DNA from: JAZMZS01 sp045580775
GTDB taxonomy: Bacteria; Bacillota; Clostridia; Oscillospirales; CAG-272
Length of the DNA stretch: 15,427 nt
NCBI GenBank assembly: GCA_045580775.1
Contig: JAZNOK010000110.1
Location: 1-15,427 of the forward strand
Direction: 5' to 3'
Part shown: positions 1 to 6,654 of the stretch, one piece after another
Numbering within the stretch: the first letter of the stretch is position 1
Layout of the letters: the number at the start of each line of letters is the position of its first letter
Program-made: the position numbers and the translations under genes
Notes under the pieces: model-generated
Database searches by the model: none
What the model was told of the DNA's origin: nothing
What the model saw: only the letters and a program-made list of their open reading frames with translations

Positions 1-165
1 TATATTTAATACTTAATATGCTCTCCCACTTGGATTCTTCGGTCGCAATGCTCCCTCAAGAATGACAGTGGGGTTGGTGCTCTGCAAAAGTCCAAGTAAC
101 GTCACTGCCATCTCCGACTGTTTCCTTCGGTCGCGATGCTACATCCGGAGTAACATCCTCAATGA
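1..165. repeat. Palindromic intergenic repeats downstream of serS
   Basis: One complete frame lies at 25-72. Its terminal arms are CCCACT (25-30) and AGTGGG (67-72), with inner arms ATTCTT (34-39) and AAGAAT (58-63). A linker follows, then a decayed or truncated copy starting with CCGACT at 114-119 that keeps the TCCTTCGGTCGCGATGCT core but has no matching right arm. Bases 166-258 are AT-rich with no gene and no clear terminator hairpin for serS. Confidence 0.8.
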
Positions 166-258
166 AATATTACATAAAATGTCAACTGAAATAATAAAAA
201 CGGTATTTTAGCAAAACAAAAACAGTATAAACCTAACTAAAACACTAATATTCTGTAA

Positions 259-1539
259 TTACTTTTCTATTTTCTCCTGTCCGCCCATATAAGGTCTGAG
301 TGCTTCAGGTATATTGATAGATCCGTCTTCGTTCATATTATTTTCAAGGAACGCAATAAGCATTCTGGGAGGAGCTACTACAGTATTGTTGAGTGTATGA
401 GCAAAATATTTTCCGTCCTTGCCGTTTACTCTGATACGCAGTCTTCTTGCCTGTGCATCACCGAGATTTGAGCATGATCCAACCTCAAAATACTTCTTTT
501 GTCTGGGAGACCATGCCTCAACATCAACGCTCTTTACTTTCAGATCTGCGAGGTCTCCTGAGCAGCACTCGAGGGTTCTTACAGGAATGTCGAGAGTTCT
601 GAAAAGATCAACGGTATTCTGCCATAATTTGTCAAACCACATAGGTGATTCTTCGGGCTTACAAATAACGATCATTTCCTGCTTTTCAAACTGGTGAATA
701 CGGTAAACACCTCTTTCCTCTATTCCGTGAGCACCTTTTTCTTTTCTAAAGCAGGGTGAATATGAGGTAAGAGTATACGGGAGTGACTCCTCTTCATTTA
801 TGGTGTCGATGAATTTTCCTATCATTGAGTGCTCGGAAGTACCGATAAGATACAGATCCTCGCCTTCGATCTTATACATCATGCTTGACATTTCATCAAA
901 TGACATAACACCGTCAACAACCTCACTTCTGATCATAAAAGGAGGTATGCAGTAAGTAAATCCGCGGCCGATCATGAAATCACGTGCATAAGAAAGAATA
1001 GAAGAATGCAGACGTGCGATATCTCCTGTAAGGTAGTAAAATCCGTTTCCTGCAACCTTGCGTGCAGAATCAAGATCAATTCCGTTGAGAGATTCCATGA
1101 TATCAGTATGATAAGGTATTTCAAAGTCGGGAACAACAGGTTCACCGTACTTTTGAACCTCAACATTCTCAGAGTCATCCTTTCCTATCGGAACGGAAGG
1201 ATCAATAATGTTAGGTATGATCATCATTCTTTTTTTGATTTCTTCAGCAAGTTCAGCCTCTTTTGCTTCAAGAGCACTGAGATTTGCTGTTGCTTCTGTT
1301 ACCTGTGCCTTTACGGCTTCTGCTTCTTCACGCTTGCCCTGTCCCATAAGAGCACCGATCTGCTTTGAGAGTTTGTTTCTTGTTGCTCTGACATTGTTTG
1401 CTTCTGTTTGAGCGGCTCTTGACTGACGGTCAAGCTCTATTACTTCGTCAACTAACGGAAGCTTTCTGTCCTGAAACTTATTTCTTATGTTTTGTTTTAC
1501 GATTTCGGGGTTTTCCTTCAAAAATTTAATGTCGATCAT
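259..1539 (-). CDS. serS: Serine--tRNA ligase
   Basis: Cytoplasmic class II synthetase that charges tRNA-Ser with serine through seryl-adenylate. The 426 residues are normal for the family. Residues 1-105 form the charged helical coiled-coil arm that contacts the tRNA long variable arm. The catalytic core carries a TxE loop (TSE, 234-236), motif 2 (FRKEKGAHGIEERG, about 264-277, then YRIHQFEKQEM) and motif 3 (NNTVVAPPRMLIAFLENN, 384-401). The wording around the TxE loop (GTSEHSMIG) and CSGDLADLKVKS differs from the E. coli/B. subtilis type (TAEVP) and fits a SerRS subtype I recall from Clostridia; that is from memory, not a search. The start is supported by AAGGAG 6-7 bases upstream. No T-box leader is seen: the gene is preceded only by an AT-rich stretch and palindromic repeats, and I see no convincing promoter. 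Confidence 0.97.
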   Translation of the reverse strand: MIDIKFLKENPEIVKQNIRNKFQDRKLPLVDEVIELDRQSRAAQTEANNVRATRNKLSKQIGALMGQGKREEAEAVKAQVTEATANLSALEAKEAELAEEIKKRMMIIPNIIDPSVPIGKDDSENVEVQKYGEPVVPDFEIPYHTDIMESLNGIDLDSARKVAGNGFYYLTGDIARLHSSILSYARDFMIGRGFTYCIPPFMIRSEVVDGVMSFDEMSSMMYKIEGEDLYLIGTSEHSMIGKFIDTINEEESLPYTLTSYSPCFRKEKGAHGIEERGVYRIHQFEKQEMIVICKPEESPMWFDKLWQNTVDLFRTLDIPVRTLECCSGDLADLKVKSVDVEAWSPRQKKYFEVGSCSNLGDAQARRLRIRVNGKDGKYFAHTLNNTVVAPPRMLIAFLENNMNEDGSINIPEALRPYMGGQEKIEK

Positions 1540-1668
1540 GGTTTTTCTCCTTTTATATAGATGTTTTTTATTATTCTGTAAATATAAAATTGTTTTTTAT
1601 GTTGTTTTGATCTCCGACTGAGATAAGGGTGAGCAGAGAGTGACGTTGTTTTGATCTCCGACTGAGAT

Positions 1669-1800
1669 AAGTGAGACTCCAAATCTTTGATTTGGTAAGT
1701 CGAACTTATGCATGCGAGCGACAGTGAGTCGCTTAAGTGAGACTCCAAATCTTCGATTTGGCAAGTCGAACTTATGCATGCGAGCGACAGCGAGTCGCTT
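1669..1800. repeat. Tandem pair of 66-bp multi-hairpin B modules
   Basis: Copies 1669-1734 and 1735-1800 abut exactly and differ at three positions, all T/C. Each holds consecutive hairpins: CCAAATC/GATTTGG with a 3-nt loop, AAGT/ACTT around CGA, an ATGCAT palindrome, and GCGAC/GTCGC with a 5-nt loop. Two of the differences fall in loops; the third (TAAGT versus CAAGT) is tolerated as a G-U pair on the minus-strand RNA. The pair sits inside a palindromic frame between AGAT and CCTTCGGTCG. Confidence 0.88.
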
Positions 1801-2151
1801 CCTTCGGTCGTGTTGCACACTCCCTCGAGGATGACAGTCGGGATGGGGTGCGGGTAGAAACGTTACAAAAATGCATCGGTACAAGCGGCACTCCCTTCCC
1901 CGCTGTCATTCTTGAACGGAACGCAGTGGAGTGAAGAATCTAAGCGGGAGATGAAAGTGGCGTTACTATGATTTCCGACTTAGATCCTTCGGTCGTGTTG
2001 CACACTCCCTCGAGGATGACAGTTGGGATGGAGCTTTGCAAATACAGAGTGACGTTGTTTTGATCTCCGACTCAGATCCTTCGCTCCCTTTGGTCGCTCG
2101 AGGATGACAGTCGGGTTGGGGCTTTGCACAGGGCCTCCTTCGAGGATGGTC

Positions 2152-2271
2152 CGCGGATTTTCGCACCTAAACGGTGATCAAGAAAATCCGCGGAGAGGAA
2201 AAAACAACGAGCAATACGAGGGCAAACCCTTGCCTGAGTAGTGCGACTATGTTTTTGACCCGTCCAGTCGG
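2152..2271. repeat. 120-bp C module, copy 1
   Basis: Nearly identical (117/120) to 15056-15175. It begins with a perfect 12-bp inverted repeat, CCGCGGATTTTC (2151-2162) and GAAAATCCGCGG (2182-2193), enclosing a nested CACC/GGTG hairpin. GGCAA/TTGCC forms another hairpin. It ends in CCAGTCGG, the right arm of the palindromic frame. The minus strand has an open frame through it, but all three differences from copy 2 change an amino acid, so it is unlikely to be a protein gene. Confidence 0.85.
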
Positions 2272-2328
2272 AGAGGGGACTTTGCAAATACCCGAGTAAC
2301 GTTAAATTGATTTCCCGCTTGATTTTTT

Positions 2329-2344
2329 TGTTTCACGTGAAACA
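2329..2344. promoter_or_regulatory. parS centromere site 1
   Basis: Exact 16-bp palindrome TGTTTCACGTGAAACA, the canonical chromosomal parS sequence bound by ParB/Spo0J. It lies 25 bases past the parB stop and overlaps the base of an AT-rich hairpin. It nucleates ParB loading and spreading for origin segregation (established for the family). Confidence 0.96.
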
Positions 2345-2370
2345 TTATCATTTTTTATGAATGATAATGT
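2342..2370 (-). terminator. AT-rich hairpin after parB
   Basis: An 11-bp perfect stem (2342-2352 with 2360-2370, core CATTATCATT/AATGATAATG, 7-nt loop) lies directly past the parB stop. The stem is AT-rich and no U-tract follows on the transcript, which runs straight into parS, so it is a weak terminator candidate or a 3'-end stabiliser. Confidence 0.35.
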
Positions 2371-3245
2371 CACACTTCTATGCTTTTCCCTACTATTTTC
2401 TTTAGCAGTTCATCCAAGTCTGCGTTATCCTCAAAGTATATCTTTACGTGCTTATCCTTGCCGGATGCTTTGATCTTTACACGTCTGCCAAGCTCATTCA
2501 TGCTTTTTTCTTCAAGTGCTCTGACGTAATCCACAAGCTCTGCGGGCTTCATATTGATCTTTTCTTCGTCTTCATCCTTTGAGTTAAGCTTTTTTACCGC
2601 GTTTTCAACTGCTCTGACCGACAGTCCGTCGCTCTCGATCTTCTTTGCAAGGAAAATTACGTCCGCTTCATCCTTTAATCCAAGTAAAGCTCTTGCATGG
2701 CCTGCAGACAGTTTTGAGTCTCTGAGCATTGCGAGTACTTCATCCGGAAGATCAAGCAGTCTCATTGCGTTTGCAATAGCAGAGCGGCTTTTTCCGATTT
2801 TTTCGGACAGTTTTTCTTGAGTAAAACCGTAATTTTCGGATAGCTCTTTATAAGCCATTGCTTCTTCAAGGGGATTTAGGTTTTCTCTCTGAACATTTTC
2901 TATCAGAGCCATCTGTGCGGTTGTTTCATCGTCCGCTTCTGTAATAAGCACCGGAACTTCCGTGAGTCCTGCCATTTTCGCAGCTCTGAAACGTCTTTCA
3001 CCTGCTATTATCTGATAAAAACCCGAACCTGCCGGTCTGACAAGTATCGGTTGAAGTATTCCGTGTACCTTAATAGAGTCGGCAAGTTGTGCCAGTGCCT
3101 CTCCTTCAAAGCTTTTTCTTGGTTGCTCGGCTCTTGCTTCTATCTCTGCAACTCTGACGGTGGTAAGGGTATTTTGCCCTTCTACAGAGTTATCGAGAAA
3201 TAGTGCATCCAGTCCTGCTCCGAGTCCTGACGGTTTTTTTGCCAT
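2370..3245 (-). CDS. parB: Chromosome-partitioning protein ParB (Spo0J family)
   Basis: CTP-dependent DNA clamp that loads at parS and, with ParA, segregates the origin and loads condensin (family knowledge). The 291 residues fit. The N-terminal ParB/Srx domain carries AEQPRKSF (39-46), the CTP-binding box GERRFRA (82-88) and ENVQRENLNP (116-125). The helix-turn-helix KorB-type domain is at about 141-165 (TQEKLSEKIGKSRSAIANAMRLL begins at 142). A charged linker (222-231) leads to a C-terminal dimerisation region ending in LLKKI. The start has GAAGGGA about 8 bases upstream. parA lies 280 bases upstream; a parS and a repeat separate the two. A further parS lies just past its stop, so the gene is bracketed by its protein's own binding sites. 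The initial MAKKPSGLGAGLDALF is the usual ParB N-terminal tail that stimulates the ParA ATPase. Confidence 0.97.
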   Translation of the reverse strand: MAKKPSGLGAGLDALFLDNSVEGQNTLTTVRVAEIEARAEQPRKSFEGEALAQLADSIKVHGILQPILVRPAGSGFYQIIAGERRFRAAKMAGLTEVPVLITEADDETTAQMALIENVQRENLNPLEEAMAYKELSENYGFTQEKLSEKIGKSRSAIANAMRLLDLPDEVLAMLRDSKLSAGHARALLGLKDEADVIFLAKKIESDGLSVRAVENAVKKLNSKDEDEEKINMKPAELVDYVRALEEKSMNELGRRVKIKASGKDKHVKIYFEDNADLDELLKKIVGKSIEV

Positions 3246-3350
3246 ATTTATAATTCCCTTCGTATATTTTTCCGATTTCAGTGTTAATTATTAAAATTGA
3301 AATAATAAATTATTAGGGTTGTTTTTGCCCAATTTTACATTTTTCCATCT

Positions 3351-3493
3351 GCCCTGCCATTCTTGAACGCAACGAAGTGGAGTGAAGAATGCGACTCGCT
3401 ATCGCTCGCATGCATAAGTTCGACTTACCAAATCGAAGATTTGGAGTCTCACTTATCTAAGGGCGAGTAGAGAGTGACGTTAAATTGATCTCC
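3351..3493. repeat. Palindromic repeat with nested B module between parA and parB
   Basis: The outer arms are GCCCT (3351-3355) and AGGGC (3460-3464). The left side is the GAACG...GTGGAGTGAAGAAT core type. A B module in inverted orientation occupies 3389-3454, with AGAT (read on the minus strand) directly flanking it. The linker AGTGACGTT-AAAT-TGATCTCC follows at 3473-3493 and runs into parS. Bases 3246-3350 are AT-rich without a recognised site. Confidence 0.8.
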
Positions 3494-3508
3494 TGCTTGG
3501 AATTTTTA

Positions 3509-3524
3509 TGTTTCACGTGAAACA
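3509..3524. promoter_or_regulatory. parS centromere site 2
   Basis: Exact TGTTTCACGTGAAACA, one base beyond the parA stop codon. The preceding 35 bases are near-identical to those before site 1, so the two sites look duplicated with their flank. Confidence 0.96.
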
Positions 3525-3525
3525 A

Positions 3526-4287
3526 TTAAATTCTGGTAATCAGCTCTTTTGCTACTTCCAGATATTCTACAGATCCCTTGCAAAATCTGTCGTGATAGTA
3601 TACAGGCATTCCAAAGCTCGGTGCTTCCGAAAGCTTGACGTTTCTCGATATCGTTGTAGAAAACAATTTATCAGAATAGTACTTTTTTAGCTCATGTACT
3701 ACCTGCGAGGTTAGTATAAGCCGTCCGTTGTACATTGTCAGCAGTATTCCGCATATCTCAAGTTGCTTATTGTACAGCTTCTTTATCTTACTGATCGTAA
3801 TCATAAGCTGACTCAATCCCTCAAGTGCGTAATACTCACACTGCATCGGTATTATGACTCCTACTGCTCCGGACAGGGCATTTATCGTCAGCATTCCGAG
3901 CGATGGAGGGCAATCTATAAATATGTAATCGTAGTTCTTCTCTATTTCTGCTATGGCATCCCTGAGCCTGTATTCCCTGTTTTCCATTGAAAATAAATCA
4001 AATTCTGCTCCTGCAAGTGCGATAGTAGACGGTATTACACTCAGATTGTCAAACTTTGTCTTGATGATCGCATCAGATGCCGTACATTTGCCTATCAGTA
4101 CATCGTATGATGAATACTTTAGCGTTTTTTTTGAAATTCCAAAGCCGCTTGTTGTGTTTCCCTGTGGGTCAAGGTCCACCATTAGGACCTTTTTTCCTAA
4201 TACGCCGACACTTGCAGCAAGGTTCACGGCACTGGTTGTTTTTCCTACTCCGCCCTTTTGATTGGCGAAGGCTATTATTCTTGCCAT
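3526..4287 (-). CDS. parA: Chromosome-partitioning ATPase ParA (Soj family)
   Basis: Deviant-Walker ATPase that binds DNA non-specifically as an ATP dimer and is released by ParB; together they position the replication origin. At 253 residues it is the short chromosomal Soj type, without the N-terminal helix-turn-helix of plasmid ParA. Visible motifs are the deviant Walker A KGGVGKTT (11-18), switch I VDLDPQGN (37-44), Walker B FIDCPPS (123-129) and NVKLSEAPSFGMPV (216-229). The start has GAGGAG about 10 bases upstream and a consensus promoter 70 bases upstream. The usual upstream neighbours rsmG/mnmG are absent here; instead a repeat-rich gap and a divergent hydrolase gene follow. Confidence 0.97.
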   Translation of the reverse strand: MARIIAFANQKGGVGKTTSAVNLAASVGVLGKKVLMVDLDPQGNTTSGFGISKKTLKYSSYDVLIGKCTASDAIIKTKFDNLSVIPSTIALAGAEFDLFSMENREYRLRDAIAEIEKNYDYIFIDCPPSLGMLTINALSGAVGVIIPMQCEYYALEGLSQLMITISKIKKLYNKQLEICGILLTMYNGRLILTSQVVHELKKYYSDKLFSTTISRNVKLSEAPSFGMPVYYHDRFCKGSVEYLEVAKELITRI

Positions 4288-4357
4288 AATTGCGGCACTC
4301 CTCGTTCCTCTTTTTTAGTTTTTTGCACATTTCGGCAAATTACTCATTGTATCAAAT

Positions 4358-4386
4358 ATTATACTACTTACGCAGGTTGTTGTCAA
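4358..4386 (-). promoter_or_regulatory. Consensus housekeeping promoter of parA
   Basis: On the minus strand, TTGACA (4381-4386) and TATAAT (4358-4363) are separated by exactly 17 bases, a perfect sigma-A match. The predicted leader to the parA ATG is about 64 bases, with no obvious riboswitch or attenuator. Confidence 0.85.
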
Positions 4387-4493
4387 CGATTATAATTCTG
4401 TTTTTTGCAAATATATTACCAAACACTTCTATATATATATAATAGGAAGAAAAGTATAAAAGTATCGACAAATAAAAGATAGATTTTGCGAGT

Positions 4494-4795
4494 TTCAACC
4501 CGACCGCATGGACGAGAGTAGCGAAGTATCTGAGTCAGAGAGCAGAGAGTGACGAATAAAATTAATCCTTACTATCATCTCCGACTCAGATCCTTCGCTC
4601 CCTACGGTCGCTCGAGGATGACAGTCGGGAGGGGAGCTTTGCAAATACAGAGTGACGCTACTTTGATCTCCCGCTTGGATCCTTCGGTCGCGATGCTCCC
4701 TCGAGGATGACAGCGGGGGTGGGGGTGCGGTTAAAAAAGCTGCTCTATACGACTGAGCTCATCCCTGCTGTCATTTTACAGCGGCGGCAGGGGCA
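4494..4795. repeat. Palindromic repeat cluster upstream of parA
   Basis: There are two complete frames. The first runs from CCGACT (4581-4586) to AGTCGG (4623-4628). The second runs from CCCGCT (4670-4675) to AGCGGG (4712-4717) and shares the CCTTCGGTCGCGATGCTCCC core seen elsewhere. A linker (4651-4671) joins them. A shortened element follows, with CCCTGC (4763-4768) and GCAGGG (4787-4792) bracketing the GCTGTCATT start of the second core type. Bases 4494-4560 hold a degenerate, partly inverted fragment. No gene is seen. Confidence 0.8.
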
Positions 4796-4921
4796 AAAAT
4801 ATAAAAAAGCGAATACAAATACCTAAGAAAAAGGGGGTATTTCAATGTAGATAAATTACTATAACACTAAGAGCTGACTGTCCTGTTCACTTCCCTGTTT
4901 TTCGCTTTTTCAGGAGTATTA

Positions 4922-5073
4922 TTTCACCACAAAAGCCACAAAAAACCGGCTTAAAATACCTCTTTTCACCACTATAAGTTTTGACCGTTTTGTTTCACGT
5001 GAAACAAATTTAATGCATAATTCCAAATGTGGAAATCTTTACACTTTTCCACAAAAGCCACAGAACGTGGCTA
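4922..5073. other. Possible DnaA-box cluster around parS 3
   Basis: TTTTCCACA (5045-5053) differs from the DnaA box TTATCCACA by one base. ATTTCCACA (complement of 5028-5036) and TTCACCACA (4923-4931) differ by two. A 14-base direct repeat, CCACAAAAGCCACA, occurs at 4927-4940 and 5049-5062; the second is followed by a GCCAC/GTGGC hairpin. Bases 4796-4921 show only a weak AAATACC/GGTATTT inverted repeat (4817-4842). An origin-related role is an inference. Confidence 0.3.
4991..5006. promoter_or_regulatory. parS centromere site 3
   Basis: Exact TGTTTCACGTGAAACA in the parA/hydrolase intergenic gap, without the repeat-derived flank shared by sites 1 and 2. It lies 130 bases upstream of the hydrolase promoter, within reach of ParB spreading. 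Confidence 0.96.
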
Positions 5074-5135
5074 AGTTTGTGCAAAACGTATGTTTCGACA
5101 AAGACGACGTAAGGAAAGTTGGTGAATTATTCAAC

Positions 5136-5165
5136 TTGCTTTTTTAAAATTAAATATGTTAGAAT
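5136..5165 (+). promoter_or_regulatory. Promoter of the SleB-like hydrolase gene
   Basis: TTGCTT (5136-5141) and TAGAAT (5160-5165) are 18 bases apart. The predicted transcript has an 80-base leader containing a 10-bp palindrome GGTAATTACC (5205-5214) and ends in AGGAG before the ATG at 5252. Confidence 0.55.
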
Positions 5166-5251
5166 ACTCCTCGCGAAAAACTGAGGAAGCGTTTGTCAAC
5201 TTTTGGTAATTACCCAACAGAAAAAACTTTTATAAACAGGAGATTTACAAA

Positions 5252-6196
5252 ATGCAACCTAACAGACTTGCTCTGCGTAAAGTTGCCTTGAGTGTTCTTT
5301 TCATCTGTTCATTAGTTGCAATTATGGTTATGGGCAGCCGTGCACAAGCGGACGGAGAGACAAGCGAGGACGCAGCCATAGCCAAACTTCAGGCTATTGA
5401 GCTTGAGGCAGAGGTACAGAGAGATGCTGATGCACTCGAACAACGAGATAATAAAATAGACCTATACGTAAATTACGTTGAGCTTACGACAGTTTCCACT
5501 TCATGCGAGGACGGTGATGTTTACGTTCCTGTTGTCTTTTTCTCTGAGGCAATGGTGGACTGTAAAGTCAGCTTCAATTCAGGAAAGCTCGAGATCAGAG
5601 CTGACGGACTTGAGATAGATGCTGTTGTTGGTGACAGCTATATATGTGCTAACGGCAGATATATTTTCGTCGATGGTTCTGTCACTCTACGCGAGGACGG
5701 TCATATTTGGCTCCCGCTTACTACTATGGCAAAGATCTTCGGATGTGAGTATTCCTATGACTCTGAGTCACGCTCGGCTTATCTGAAGACGACCGGTTCT
5801 TTCATCGTGTCAGGTGACACTTATTACAATGAAAAAGACGTATACTGGCTCTCGAGAATTATAAACGCCGAGTCCAGAGGCGAGCCTTTTATCGGTCAGA
5901 TCGCTGTCGGTACTGTTGTCATGAACAGAGTTGCTTCATACCGCTATCCAAACACTATCTATGATGTTATTTTTGACGGAAGGCAGTTTACCCCTGCAAT
6001 AAGCGGAACCGTTCACAGAGAGCCTACCGCTCAGTGTGTGATCGTTGCAAAGATCATTCTTGAGGGATACAGACTATCAGATCATATACTCTATTTCCAC
6101 ATGATCACGCCGGCTTATTATACCGATTTTGAAAATAATGAAAAAGAAATGGTAATAGGAAATCATATTTTCTATACCGTTTACGGTACAAGATAA
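5252..6196 (+). CDS. Secreted SleB/CwlJ-type cell wall hydrolase with copper-amine-oxidase-like domain
   Basis: Predicted exported peptidoglycan hydrolase (Hydrolase_2 family, which includes spore-cortex-lytic SleB and CwlJ). Residues 1-33 form a signal peptide: basic LALRK, hydrophobic VALSVLFICSLVAIMVMG, then AQA before a likely cut at 33/34. Residues 35-70 are acidic and helical. Residues 71-182 resemble a copper-amine-oxidase N-terminal-like domain (YVPVVFFSEA, DGSVTLREDGHIWLPLTTMAKIFGC beginning at 141). The catalytic domain spans 197-314, with SRIINAESRGEP (201-212), GQIAVGTVVMNRV (215-227), YPNTIYDVIF (232-241) and the C-terminal GNHIFY. Glu207 matches the proposed catalytic glutamate of SleB-type lytic transglycosylases. 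AGGAG lies 9 bases before the start. It stands alone between a promoter and a terminator. A vegetative wall-remodelling role is as likely as germination, because the spore-specific partner ypeB is not in view. Confidence 0.9.
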   Translation: MQPNRLALRKVALSVLFICSLVAIMVMGSRAQADGETSEDAAIAKLQAIELEAEVQRDADALEQRDNKIDLYVNYVELTTVSTSCEDGDVYVPVVFFSEAMVDCKVSFNSGKLEIRADGLEIDAVVGDSYICANGRYIFVDGSVTLREDGHIWLPLTTMAKIFGCEYSYDSESRSAYLKTTGSFIVSGDTYYNEKDVYWLSRIINAESRGEPFIGQIAVGTVVMNRVASYRYPNTIYDVIFDGRQFTPAISGTVHREPTAQCVIVAKIILEGYRLSDHILYFHMITPAYYTDFENNEKEMVIGNHIFYTVYGTR

Positions 6197-6204
6197 ATAA
6201 AATA

Positions 6205-6240
6205 AAAACGGAGCGTTCTGCGGATTGCTCCGTTTTTTTT
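6205..6240 (+). terminator. Rho-independent terminator of the hydrolase gene
   Basis: A 10-bp stem, AAAACGGAGC (6205-6214) with GCTCCGTTTT (6227-6236), has a 12-nt loop and runs into eight consecutive T. It begins nine bases after the stop codon. The A-run on the other side makes it potentially bidirectional. Confidence 0.93.
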
Positions 6241-6254
6241 GTCGGAAAAAAAGT

Positions 6255-6580
6255 AAGGATACAGGCGGGGAGAACCTGAGCGGATGACAGAGGGATGGGG
6301 AGTTATGATTGTAAGGCATTTTGCATTCTTCCATCCGCCCTGTCATTCTCGAACGGAACGCAGTGGAGTGAAGAATCCAAGGGCGAGTAGAGAGTGACGT
6401 TACTATGATCTCCGACTCAGATCCTCCGCTCCCTATGGTCGCTCGAGGAGGACAGTCGGAGAGGGGCTTCGCAAATACTCGAGTAACGTTCTATGTACTC
6501 CCGCTTAGATAAGTGAAACTCCAAATCTCCGATTTGGCAAGTTGAACTTATGCATGCGAGCGATAGCGAGTCGCTTCCTT
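6255..6580. repeat. Palindromic repeat cluster with B module between hydrolase and rlmA
   Basis: A second-core-type frame runs from CGCCCT (6336-6341) to AGGGCG (6380-6385). A linker follows at 6393-6413. A first-core-type frame runs from CCGACT (6412-6417) to AGTCGG (6454-6459), with inner TCCTCC/GGAGGA. Then comes a left arm CCCGCT (6500-6505) with AGAT directly followed by a 66-bp B module (6511-6576) and a truncated CCTT end. Bases 6255-6300 hold a decayed fragment of the same family. No gene is seen between the terminators. Confidence 0.82.
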
Positions 6581-6625
6581 GCCTTTGTCATAATACGCAC
6601 TTCTCCTTTTGTCAGATACAAAGAC

Positions 6626-6654
6626 AGCCGAGCGGGCTGTGCCTCCGCTCGGCT
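6626..6654 (-). terminator. Terminator hairpin at the end of srtB-rlmA
   Basis: A perfect 10-bp GC-rich stem, AGCCGAGCGG (6626-6635) with CCGCTCGGCT (6645-6654), overlaps the rlmA stop codon. The minus-strand transcript continues into GTCTTTGTATC, a modest T-rich tail. Confidence 0.7.

Larger units (their letters stand above)
1606..2328. repeat. Composite array of palindromic intergenic repeats between parB and serS
   Basis: This gap of more than 800 bases has no credible gene and is almost entirely repeat modules. Left to right: a truncated left arm (CCGACT 1614-1619); a linker; a frame CCGACT (1658-1663) to AGTCGG (1836-1841) carrying two 66-bp B modules; a second-type frame CCCGCT (1899-1904) to AGCGGG (1943-1948) with inner arms ATTCTT/AAGAAT; a frame CCGACT (1975-1980) to AGTTGG (2021-2026), closed by a G-T wobble; a frame CCGACT (2067-2072) to AGTCGG (2109-2114); then the 120-bp C module. 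Linkers of the form AGTGACGTT-NNNN-TGATCTCC join the frames. Confidence 0.85.

Noticed and set aside
1540..1605. T-box leader or promoter for serS
   Set aside because: No T-box GGTGGNACCGCG motif. A TTTACA-17-TATATA match would place the start on the ribosome site, so it is not credible.
1536..1884. Overlapping small minus-strand reading frames with repeated LACISST-like peptides
   Set aside because: They are translations of the tandem B modules and frame sequence; there is no ribosome site and the repeats are non-coding elsewhere.
2072..2287. Minus-strand frame across C module 1, similar to one at 15042-15254
   Set aside because: The similarity is explained by the duplicated DNA. All three differences change amino acids, and the frames start and end in unrelated sequence.
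1606..2328. CRISPR array
   Set aside because: Repeats are of several types, are not evenly spaced and have no unique spacers; no cas genes are present.
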